8,525 bases of DNA from Campylobacterales bacterium (GTDB lineage: Bacteria; Campylobacterota; Campylobacteria; Campylobacterales; Arcobacteraceae): assembly GCA_016784825.1 (NCBI GenBank), contig JADHTT010000025.1, forward strand, positions 1 to 8,525. The letters run 5' to 3'. Positions 1-5,400 of the stretch are shown here, one piece after another (the first letter of the stretch is position 1; every line of letters starts with the position of its first letter). A program made the position numbers and the translations under genes. The notes beneath the pieces are model-generated. The model did not search any database and was not told the origin of the DNA. It saw nothing but the letters and a program-made list of their open reading frames with translations.

Positions 1-452
1 CAAATATAAATGGGCTAGAATTACTTAATTATATACTCAATTATAATTCTACAGCAAAAGTAATTATCATGTCTGCAGATACATCTATAGATACTATATC
101 ACAAGCTTATAGGCTTGGATCAATTGATTTTATTAAAAAACCATTTGAGATTAAAGAATTACAATTAAAAATCTTAGCAATGAATCACAGACAACATAAA
201 TTATTAGATTCTATCGAATACAAAGAATCAATTAATAAGCTCACACATAAAGAGAAAGAACTTTTAAAGTTACTATTAGAAAATAAAAATGAAATTATCA
301 CACTAAAAGATATTGAAAATACTGTATATTCTAATGACGATAATATGTCAACAGATGCCTTAAGGTCACTGATGAAGAGATTACGATCAAAACTTAAGGA
401 TGATATAATTAAAACTCTTCCATATCAAGGGTATATGCTAATAGATATTTAA
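1..452 (+). CDS. Response regulator, OmpR/PhoB-type, C-terminal part (5' end outside window)
   Basis: This is a two-component DNA-binding response regulator whose start lies upstream of the window. The frame is open from position 3 with no stop, and the residues before the first in-window ATG at 69 (NINGLELL) are the conserved stretch just after the phospho-acceptor Asp, so ATG 69 is internal and not a start. The visible receiver part has the conserved Ser/Thr region (IIMSAD) and the conserved Lys-Pro pair (FIKKPF). The phosphorylated Asp itself is off the edge. The C-terminal half (LTHKEKELLKLLLEN through YQGYMLI) fits the winged-helix Trans_reg_C domain: alpha-loop-alpha, then the recognition helix region around ALRSLMKRLRSKL and the final hairpin. 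No partner kinase is visible, so the signal and targets are unknown. The gene converges on dbpA with only 15 bases between the stops. Confidence 0.88.
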   Translation, partial: NINGLELLNYILNYNSTAKVIIMSADTSIDTISQAYRLGSIDFIKKPFEIKELQLKILAMNHRQHKLLDSIEYKESINKLTHKEKELLKLLLENKNEIITLKDIENTVYSNDDNMSTDALRSLMKRLRSKLKDDIIKTLPYQGYMLIDI

Positions 453-467
453 GGGCTCCTCTAAGAA

Positions 468-1838
468 TTATTTTAAAAATACTCTAAAATATTTACCTTT
501 AATTTTGCCATTTGATAAACCATCAAATGCTTTTTGTTCAAGCTCTTTTTTTACAGCTACATATGAACAATAAGGTAATATATCAATCTTTCCTATATCG
601 TTTTTATCTAGTCCAACACCAGCAGTTAATGCACCTAATATATCACCAGCTCTTACTTTTGCTTTTTTACCACCATTGATAAATATAGTTGAATATTTTG
701 ATTTAATATCATACTTTTCATCTGTTTGCAAAGATGATATATTTTCTAAATTGATATTCATATCTAGTGCATCTTCAAGATCATCTAATCTAAACTTATC
801 ATCTGTAAAGCTTATTGCATGGCCAGATGCACCTGCTCTTGCTGTTCGTCCAATCCTATGTACATAAACCTCATTATCATATGGTAAATCGTAATTTATT
901 ACAAGATCAATATCTTTTACATCAATACCACGGGCTGCAACATCTGTAGCTATTAGTATTGGATATGATTTATTTGAAAACAATATAAGTGTCTCATCTC
1001 TATCTCTTTGATCAAGATCACTATGAAGCACAAGTGGATCAAGTCCAGCGTCTTCTAAATCATCAGCCAGTTCATCACAAGCTACTTTTGTATTACAAAA
1101 TATAATTGTAGATTCAGCCTTGTATTTTGCTAAGGCATACTCTACAGCTTTGTTTTTAGTATCAATATCACATTCATAAAATTCTTGGTTTATAGTTGTT
1201 TTTTTGTGTGTAGATTCAACCTCAACAGTTATAGGATCTACTAATATCTGAGCACCTAATTCTTGTATATTTTCTGGATAAGTTGCTGAGAATAATAATG
1301 TCTGTCTCATAGTAGGGATATATGATATTATCTCATGTATATCCTCGCTAAATCCCATATCTAGCATCCTATCTGCTTCATCAAGCACAAGTGTTTCAAT
1401 ATCATTTGGCTTAAAACTACCCTCTTTTAGATGCTTAAGTATTCTACCTGGAGTTCCTACAATGATATGTGCTTGGTGTGATAATGAATGCTTTTGAGGC
1501 ATAAATGGCACACCACCACAAATTGTTAGTATTTTTATATTGTGTTTAAATCGTGCAATAGACCTAAGCTCTTTGGCTACTTGATCAGCAAGCTCTCTTG
1601 TAGGACACATAATCATAGATTGGATTCTAAATTTTTTTACATTTAATTTATTTAGAACACCTATTCCAAATGCTGCAGTTTTTCCACTACCTGTCTTTGC
1701 TTTAGCAATAATATCTTCTCCATCAAGTATATGAGGTAAGCTTTTTTCTTGTATGGCTGTCATCTGCTGATATTGCATAGAGTTTAATGTATCAGTCATT
1801 GATTGTGGTAGGTTTAGATCTGTAAATTTATTTGTCAT
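468..1838 (-). CDS. dbpA: ATP-dependent RNA helicase DbpA (DEAD-box)
   Basis: This cytoplasmic DEAD-box RNA helicase has 456 residues, close to E. coli DbpA. All helicase motifs are present: Q motif near residues 5-30, AKTGSGKT (47-54), PTRELA (79-84), TPGR (129-132), DEAD (153-156), SAT (184-186), ATDVAARGID (297-306) and HRIGRTARAG (327-336). The C-terminal domain (about 383-456, INGGKKAKVRAGDILGALT and GKIKGK) matches the DbpA RNA-binding domain, which in E. coli recognises hairpin 92 of 23S rRNA and supports 50S assembly. That domain separates it from RhlE, SrmB and CsdA. The start is set at the ATG of MTNKF (1838), with a GAAAG motif about 8 bases upstream. A longer in-frame start at 1877 would add 13 unlike residues and overlap the upstream gene more. 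The 5' end overlaps the upstream PLP-enzyme gene by 11 bases, so the two are probably co-transcribed and translationally coupled. Confidence 0.95.
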   Translation of the reverse strand: MTNKFTDLNLPQSMTDTLNSMQYQQMTAIQEKSLPHILDGEDIIAKAKTGSGKTAAFGIGVLNKLNVKKFRIQSMIMCPTRELADQVAKELRSIARFKHNIKILTICGGVPFMPQKHSLSHQAHIIVGTPGRILKHLKEGSFKPNDIETLVLDEADRMLDMGFSEDIHEIISYIPTMRQTLLFSATYPENIQELGAQILVDPITVEVESTHKKTTINQEFYECDIDTKNKAVEYALAKYKAESTIIFCNTKVACDELADDLEDAGLDPLVLHSDLDQRDRDETLILFSNKSYPILIATDVAARGIDVKDIDLVINYDLPYDNEVYVHRIGRTARAGASGHAISFTDDKFRLDDLEDALDMNINLENISSLQTDEKYDIKSKYSTIFINGGKKAKVRAGDILGALTAGVGLDKNDIGKIDILPYCSYVAVKKELEQKAFDGLSNGKIKGKYFRVFLK

Positions 1839-2715
1839 TTTTATACTTTCTTTCATAACGCTCAAGCATAGTCTCATTTCCTTTTAGACCACCTTGATGT
1901 ATATAGATTAATGTTGAATTTTTAATGTTGAATGTTGAGTTTAATATAGTATTCCATGCTATAGGATCATACAGTAGCTCAAATTCTATACCTGTCTCTT
2001 CTTTTAGTTGTTTGTATATTTCATAGTTTTCTTTATATAGTTTACCAAAATGATACTTCTTTGTAGTTTGTAAAATTGTTGGGTGATACTTTTCATCACT
2101 TTCTAGCTCAAAAAATTGCTTTTTTAAATACTCATCTCCCCCTACACAAGCAACTGTTAATACTTCCAAATTTTCTGGTAAATTCTTTTGCAAAAACAGT
2201 GCCGTTGTACCTGTACCACTTGGAAGCATTATCTTTATATCATCATATTTTAAATTTTGCTCATCAATCCATTGCTTCAGCTCACCTGCTAATATTGATA
2301 TACCATACTCACTAGTATGATATCTTCCACCTTCAGGTATAAATATCTCATTGTTAGCTAGCTTTAGATTATCTGGGTCAAAATCCGAATTGACTATTAT
2401 ATTTGCACCATTTTCAATAGCACCTTTATAATTACCTCTTGGATTTTCTTTAATATGATCTGGCATATGATCTACATAAAAATCAAATTCCCACCCTTTT
2501 AGTTTTGCTAAGGCTGAAAAAGAATACAAAGAGTTTGCTTGTGCTGAACCATAAGATATTAATTTTTTAATATTATCAAACTCATTGTCTAAAAAATATG
2601 CAAATTTTCTAGCTTTGTTACCAGAAAACTGTTCATGCAAAAGATCATCTCTTTTTATATAAAAACTTTGCCCATTAATACTTATTTCTTCTATTGGAGT
2701 ATTTTTTAAATCCAT
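1828..2715 (-). CDS. PLP-dependent enzyme, ACC deaminase/D-cysteine desulfhydrase family
   Basis: This 295-residue fold-type II pyridoxal-phosphate enzyme resembles 1-aminocyclopropane-1-carboxylate deaminase and D-cysteine desulfhydrase. The N-terminus shows the family pattern YIKRDDLL (19-26) followed by SGNKARKF (31-38), where Lys34 should form the Schiff base. The Gly/Thr-rich loop SGTGTTA (166-172) should bind the cofactor phosphate, and IHQGGLKG (272-279) resembles the family's C-terminal HTGG region. The family's usual QSN motif, whose Ser contacts the substrate, reads QAN here (59-61), so the real substrate is uncertain. The start is the ATG at 2715; a GTG at 2763 would add 16 residues unlike the family and run into aroE. 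No clear ribosome-binding site precedes the chosen ATG. The gene is divergent from aroE and overlaps dbpA at its 3' end. The family call is firm, the activity is not. Confidence 0.85.
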   Translation of the reverse strand: MDLKNTPIEEISINGQSFYIKRDDLLHEQFSGNKARKFAYFLDNEFDNIKKLISYGSAQANSLYSFSALAKLKGWEFDFYVDHMPDHIKENPRGNYKGAIENGANIIVNSDFDPDNLKLANNEIFIPEGGRYHTSEYGISILAGELKQWIDEQNLKYDDIKIMLPSGTGTTALFLQKNLPENLEVLTVACVGGDEYLKKQFFELESDEKYHPTILQTTKKYHFGKLYKENYEIYKQLKEETGIEFELLYDPIAWNTILNSTFNIKNSTLIYIHQGGLKGNETMLERYERKYKNDK

Positions 2716-2717
2716 TT

Positions 2718-2725
2718 GGTATAAT
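2718..2725 (+). promoter_or_regulatory. Candidate -10 box for aroE
   Basis: A perfect TATAAT lies at 2720-2725, preceded by TTTGG, 27 bases before the aroE ATG. Transcription would start near 2732. No convincing -35 box is visible (TTGGAG at 2694-2699 is 20 bases away), which is common in Campylobacterota. The box sits in a near-palindrome, TTTGGTATAATACCCAAA (2716-2733), which also reaches almost to the start codon of the divergent PLP-enzyme gene. Confidence 0.55.
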
Positions 2726-2752
2726 ACCCAAAACTTACCAAAAAGGCTTTTT

Positions 2753-3544
2753 ATGAACTTCACTATATTTGGAAATCCAGTAGAACATTCAAAATCACCA
2801 CAAATGCATAATGCAGGGTTTCAACTTCTAAATTTAGATAATAACTATACTAAAACTCATCTAGAAGATGGTAGTACAATCAAAGAAGTATTTTTAAAGA
2901 ACAATATACAAGGTGCAAATATAACTGTACCACACAAAGAAGATGCATTTAAAAATGCTGATGAAATCAAAGGCTTAGCTAAAGATATTGGTGCAGTAAA
3001 TACATATATCAATGAAAATGGAAAAGTACTAGCATATAATACAGATGCCCCTGGATTCATCAAAGCAATTGAAGAATTCGGTGATATCAAATCAGCTCTA
3101 CTTTTAGGAGCAGGAGGGACAGCAAAAGCTATTGCAGTTGCTTTAAAAGAAAAAGGTGTTAGCGTTACAGTTTTAAATAGAAGTGCAAACAGATTGGATT
3201 TTTTTAAAGAATTAGGATGTGAAGTTTATACTTGGAACAACTATCCACTATCAACTAATCACTATCAACTAATCATCAACTCTACATCTGCTGGATTAAA
3301 AGACGACAATTTACCTGCCCCAGAAAATATAGTAGCAAATATTTTAGATCATGGGAAATATGCTATTGATTGTATATATGGGAAAACTACACCATTTTTA
3401 GCTTTAGCACAAGAAAAAAATTTACCTTCAAAAGATGGTGAAGATATGCTTCTTTATCAAGGTGTAATAGCATTTGAGTTATTTACAAATACTAAAGCAA
3501 CACCTGAACTTATAGAAGCAATGAGGATGGGCTTAAAGGCTTAG
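2753..3544 (+). CDS. aroE: Shikimate dehydrogenase (NADP+) AroE
   Basis: AroE reduces 3-dehydroshikimate to shikimate with NADPH, the fourth step of the shikimate pathway to aromatic amino acids. At 263 residues it is close to the E. coli enzyme. The substrate-binding Ser pair is in EHSKSP (11-16). The catalytic Lys62 is in ITVPHK, and its partner Asp98 is in NTDAPGF. The NADP-binding glycine loop is GAGGTAKA (119-126), followed by NRS (142-144), where NADP-type enzymes contact the 2'-phosphate region. NSTSAGL (176-182) and YQGVIAFELF (235-244) are also family motifs. The start is ATG 2753 with AAAAGG six bases upstream. The gene stands alone on the plus strand, between a divergent PLP-enzyme gene and a convergent DUF302 gene. 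Its TAG stop overlaps the first base of repeat block A. A 14-base tandem duplication lies inside it at 3246-3273. Confidence 0.96.
   Translation: MNFTIFGNPVEHSKSPQMHNAGFQLLNLDNNYTKTHLEDGSTIKEVFLKNNIQGANITVPHKEDAFKNADEIKGLAKDIGAVNTYINENGKVLAYNTDAPGFIKAIEEFGDIKSALLLGAGGTAKAIAVALKEKGVSVTVLNRSANRLDFFKELGCEVYTWNNYPLSTNHYQLIINSTSAGLKDDNLPAPENIVANILDHGKYAIDCIYGKTTPFLALAQEKNLPSKDGEDMLLYQGVIAFELFTNTKATPELIEAMRMGLKA
3246..3273 (+). repeat. 14-base tandem duplication inside aroE
   Basis: CACTATCAACTAAT occurs twice back to back, followed by a partial third match (CATCAACT). Because 14 is not a multiple of three, the two copies are read in different frames, giving PLSTN and then HYQLI just before the conserved NSTSAGL motif. 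The overall frame stays open, so this looks tolerated in a surface loop or compensated by another indel. Confidence 0.85.
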
Positions 3545-3570
3545 GTTCCACCTCGGGAGAGGATGGAACC
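3544..3570. repeat. Palindromic unit 1 (hairpin)
   Basis: GGTTCCA and TGGAACC pair as outer arms, and CCTC with GAGG as inner arms around a GGGA loop. One A is bulged on the 3' side. This is an 11-base-pair stem beginning at the last base of the aroE stop codon, and it could act as a 3'-end hairpin for aroE. Confidence 0.8.
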
Positions 3571-3606
3571 AGAGGGATTGTGGGAGAGGATGGAACCAGA
3601 GGGATT
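3555..3606 (+). repeat. Tandem direct repeat, period 27
   Basis: The 25 bases at 3555-3579, starting GGGAGAGGATGGAACC, recur identically at 3582-3606, separated by two bases. Exact identity suggests a recent local duplication of the right half of unit 1 and its flank. Confidence 0.9.
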
Positions 3607-3614
3607 TCCTCCTC

Positions 3615-3638
3615 GTTCCACCTCTCCTGAGGTGGAAT
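3615..3638. repeat. Palindromic unit 3 (perfect hairpin)
   Basis: TTCCACCTC (3616-3624) and GAGGTGGAA (3629-3637) form a perfect nine-base-pair stem around a TCCT loop, with an additional G-T pair at the base. It lies 24 bases beyond the stop codon of the DUF302 gene in that gene's direction of transcription. It can alternatively pair through GTTCCACCTCTCC with the GGAGAGGATGGAAC arm of half unit 2. Confidence 0.85.
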
Positions 3639-3661
3639 GCATACCAAACGCTACAACTATC

Positions 3662-4570
3662 CTACTCAGTTAGCCCTTCTAAAATCTCTATCATTCTATT
3701 ATGAGTTTCCTCTACAGCATCGATTGTCTCTTGCTCAGTGATACCAAGATCTTCAATCCAATTATCAATTGATGGAAATTTAATATATACAGACTCTTCA
3801 TCTTTTTTCTTATAAATTACTAAAGAAAAAGGAGCATACGATCCAGCATCAGGATGATTTTTTGATACAGGGTATATTGCATTAAATCTAATAATTGAAT
3901 ATGTATCAAAGAAATCATATTCATCTAAACTATAACTATAAGATTTTGGTACCAAAAACCCAACAGGTCCAATTTCAGCTTCAAACTCATCTTTGAATGC
4001 ATCTTTTAGATCGCTGTATGTTACACCATCTTCTAATTCAAATTCCATACTAAACTCTGTAGTTAATTTTTTATTCGTAGTTTTATTATCCAATGGCAAA
4101 TATTTACCATTTGGCAGTGCTTTATGAAGTGCTACATCTACTGATTTAGCATATGCTATTAAATCAGTATCAGTTACAGGAATATTAGTAACTCTAGCCA
4201 TACCCTCTAAAGATAATGTTGATACATTAATAGTATTATTCACATCATTTGAATAAATCGACATTGATAATGGTGTGATTAGTCCTATATTTGGATACTT
4301 TTTAATAAGTTTTAAAAGTATTTGTTCATTAGTAAATATAGCTAAATTATATTTTTTGTGATGTACATTATTGTATCTTTTTGAAAAAATTGAATTCATA
4401 TCATTATTTACATCAACAAGCACTCCGCTGTCATTAAATGATTTTTCAATACTTTTAGCCGTGATACTACCGTTTGGATTTTTTACACTAAATATTTTAT
4501 TATCTGCCAAAGTAACACTTGCACTTAGGATTAAAAATAAGCTTGTGAAAACTTTAAGAATATTTTTCAT
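3662..4570 (-). CDS. Exported DUF302-family protein, probably with two copies of the fold
   Basis: This 302-residue protein has an N-terminal signal peptide (basic MKNILK, hydrophobic core, likely cleavage after about residue 22, TLA-DN), so it should be periplasmic or outside the cell. Residues about 35-155 look like DUF302: YNLAIFTN (74-81), then KKYPNIGLITPLSMSIY (90-106), a strand pair and a closing helix (LIAYAKSVDVALHKAL). The function of DUF302 is unknown. The second half (about 180-300) repeats the pattern loosely: YSIIRFN, then APFSLVIYKK (246-255), a strand pair and a closing helix (AVEETHNRMIEILEGL), suggesting an internal duplication. The start is supported by AAAAGG six bases upstream of the ATG. 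It lies 93 bases downstream of the 189-residue exported-protein gene and may share its transcript or use the promoter proposed at 4592-4620. The DUF302 assignment rests on pattern alone. Confidence 0.75.
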   Translation of the reverse strand: MKNILKVFTSLFLILSASVTLADNKIFSVKNPNGSITAKSIEKSFNDSGVLVDVNNDMNSIFSKRYNNVHHKKYNLAIFTNEQILLKLIKKYPNIGLITPLSMSIYSNDVNNTINVSTLSLEGMARVTNIPVTDTDLIAYAKSVDVALHKALPNGKYLPLDNKTTNKKLTTEFSMEFELEDGVTYSDLKDAFKDEFEAEIGPVGFLVPKSYSYSLDEYDFFDTYSIIRFNAIYPVSKNHPDAGSYAPFSLVIYKKKDEESVYIKFPSIDNWIEDLGITEQETIDAVEETHNRMIEILEGLTE

Positions 4571-4591
4571 TTTATACCTTTTAAATTAATT

Positions 4592-4620
4592 ATTTTAGAG
4601 ATGCCCTATATTTTACACAA
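4592..4620 (-). promoter_or_regulatory. Candidate promoter of the DUF302-family gene
   Basis: Read on the minus strand, TTGTGT (4620-4615) and TAAAAT (4597-4592) are separated by 17 bases. This predicts a start near 4585 and a short leader carrying the AAAAGG ribosome-binding site at 4582-4577. The -35 box matches only three of six consensus bases, and AT-rich gaps produce such pairs by chance, so confidence is low. Confidence 0.3.
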
Positions 4621-4663
4621 TATTTTTTATAGTTAGCTTATAGGATTTAAAGTTGAATTATAA

Positions 4664-5233
4664 TTATTTCCTATCAAAGTGATATATAGAGTTATACTCT
4701 TTTGGTTCTCTATTTTTCCAGCTTAGGTATGATGTCTTTAAGTGTTTTCCATTATTTGATAATTCATGTATAATCTGATGTACATGATCCTCTTTTGATT
4801 GGCAAAGCTCCGTACTCATATCACAGTCAAACACAATCCTATTTTCTGTACTTATTTCTAAGTTTGCTATAAATTCAGGTTGATTCATCTTCACACAATA
4901 ATGTGTTGCTTTAATTTCAGTACATAAAATATCTTTACAATGGTACATAGTCACCATCTGTTTCTCTGTATTTGGTAAAAGATCTTCTTGAACAGTACTC
5001 ATTCCACCAATAGACTTAAATGAAATACCAACAGCATCAGTACCAACTAAAGGTGCTACAATTTTATGCTTATGTGACGTTGTTCCAAGCTGATCTTTGG
5101 CAGGTGAAAGTACCCAATCTCCACTCAATGCTTCCATCCAATCATACAAATCCATTGCATCAACATCTTCGGCATAACTTGTTGAGAAAATTGACATCGA
5201 AATTAAAAAAGACAGTATAAGCTTTTTAAACAT
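4664..5233 (-). CDS. Exported cysteine-rich protein of unknown function
   Basis: This 189-residue protein does not match a family I can name. A clear signal peptide (MFKK, a hydrophobic stretch to about residue 17, then STSYA before EDVDAM) predicts export, with cleavage near residue 21. The mature part has five cysteines (99, 104, 113, 137, 144), including YHCKDILC and THYC, which could form disulfides or bind a metal with the nearby histidines. The pattern LSGDWVLSP (36-44) followed by alternating beta-type strands and a final YHFDR is reminiscent of lipocalin-like or DUF1579-like small barrels, but this is only a suggestion. An ATG two codons upstream (5239) is possible but sits one base from the AGGGG Shine-Dalgarno; the ATG at 5233 has a seven-base spacer and is preferred. 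Its neighbour downstream is another exported protein, and upstream lies repeat block B. Confidence 0.8.
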   Translation of the reverse strand: MFKKLILSFLISMSIFSTSYAEDVDAMDLYDWMEALSGDWVLSPAKDQLGTTSHKHKIVAPLVGTDAVGISFKSIGGMSTVQEDLLPNTEKQMVTMYHCKDILCTEIKATHYCVKMNQPEFIANLEISTENRIVFDCDMSTELCQSKEDHVHQIIHELSNNGKHLKTSYLSWKNREPKEYNSIYHFDRK

Positions 5234-5240
5234 ATTCATA

Positions 5241-5246
5241 CCCCTA
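5241..5246 (-). promoter_or_regulatory. Ribosome-binding site that decides the start at 5233
   Basis: On the minus strand the sequence reads TTAGGGGTATGAATATG. The AGGGG is one base from the first ATG (5239) and seven bases from the second (5233). Normal spacing favours the second. Confidence 0.6.
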
Positions 5247-5259
5247 AGTATTTTATTTT

Positions 5260-5288
5260 ATTATACTATTATTTATACTTATAGCAGA
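5260..5288 (-). promoter_or_regulatory. Candidate promoter of the 189-residue exported protein gene
   Basis: On the minus strand a perfect TATAAT lies at 5265-5260, about 26 bases before the start codon. The matching -35 position (5288-5283, TCTGCT) is poor, and other AT-rich -10-like words overlap it. A promoter somewhere here is likely because block B separates this gene from lpxK. Confidence 0.4.
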
Positions 5289-5306
5289 TTAAGGTCTTAG
5301 CGTTGG

Positions 5307-5316
5307 AAACTAGTTT
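5307..5316. other. Ten-base perfect palindrome upstream of the candidate promoter
   Basis: AAACTAGTTT is self-complementary and sits about 20 bases upstream of the proposed -35 position of the 189-residue protein gene. It could be a small operator half-site, but a palindrome of this length in AT-rich DNA may be chance. Confidence 0.2.
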
Positions 5317-5320
5317 TAAT

Positions 5321-5393
5321 ATGCATTCCAGCTTGGGAGAGGATGGAACGAGCCACCGCAACTGGTTCCAACCTCTCCTGAGGTGGAACGAGG
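5321..5393. repeat. GC-rich palindromic repeat block B
   Basis: Two units of the same family as block A, in opposite orientations, lie between the end of lpxK and the 189-residue exported-protein gene: a left unit (5321-5352, starting ATGCATTCCA) and a right unit (5364-5393). Besides forming its own hairpin, the left arm GGAGAGGATGGAAC (5336-5349) matches the right arm GTTCCAACCTCTCC (5365-5378) at 13 of 14 positions, with 15 bases between. The whole block could therefore fold as one long stem or as two hairpins. Relative to block A it is an inverted copy, with ATGCAT at its inner edge. It starts eight bases beyond the lpxK stop codon and may also act as a 3'-end structure for the lpxK operon. 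Confidence 0.85.
5365..5389. repeat. Palindromic right unit of block B (hairpin)
   Basis: GTTCCA-CCTC pairs with GAGG-TGGAAC around a TCCT loop, a ten-base-pair stem with one bulged A at 5371. It is the hairpin nearest the lpxK stop in the direction of transcription. No T-tract follows, so factor-independent termination is not certain. Confidence 0.75.
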
Positions 5394-5400
5394 ATTATTT

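Larger units (their letters stand above)
3544..3642. repeat. GC-rich palindromic repeat block A
   Basis: This block fills most of the gap between the convergent aroE and DUF302 genes. It contains two full palindromic units and a half unit: unit 1 at 3544-3570, half unit 2 at 3582-3597, and unit 3 in opposite orientation at 3615-3638. Unit 1 is about 63% GC (17 of 27) in a window near 30%. The arms follow TTCCACCTC and GAGGTGGAA, with an asymmetric GGAGAGG core. No T-tract follows the hairpins on either strand, so this is not a textbook intrinsic terminator, although the hairpins could still end or protect the two convergent transcripts. The block ends in ATGCAT (3637-3642). An inverted relative is found at 5321-5393. 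Confidence 0.85.

Noticed and set aside
453..467. Bidirectional terminator between the response regulator and dbpA
   Set aside because: The gap is 15 bases, with at most a three-base stem (AGG/CCT) and no T-run. The convergent transcripts probably overlap.
1839..1877. Upstream start for dbpA at 1877
   Set aside because: It would add 13 residues that DbpA proteins lack and lengthen the overlap with the PLP-enzyme gene. The ATG at 1838 has the better ribosome-binding site and gives the family length.
2076..2315. Plus-strand open frame of 79 codons, and similar ones at 676-867, 4371-4589, 5020-5220 and 5981-6256, plus a minus-strand one at 2857-3090
   Set aside because: Each is antisense to a well-supported gene and shows no motif or ribosome-binding site that would justify an independent gene.
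2716..2763. GTG start at 2763 for the PLP enzyme
   Set aside because: The extra 16 residues do not resemble the family and would overlap the aroE start. ATG 2715 gives the usual N-terminus.
3615..3638. Unit 3 as a classical intrinsic terminator
   Set aside because: The stem is strong, but neither strand has the T-run that should follow, so it is listed as a repeat with possible 3'-end function only.
3544..3642. Repeat block A as a CRISPR array or tRNA-like gene
   Set aside because: Only one 25-base exact direct repeat pair with a two-base gap exists, so there are no spacers. No cloverleaf or conserved T-arm can be drawn.
4625..4645. Inverted repeat TATAGTTAGCTTATA as a terminator of the 189-residue protein gene
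   Set aside because: The pairing is only about four A-T pairs around a long loop, which is expected by chance at this base composition, although an A/T-rich run lies next to it.
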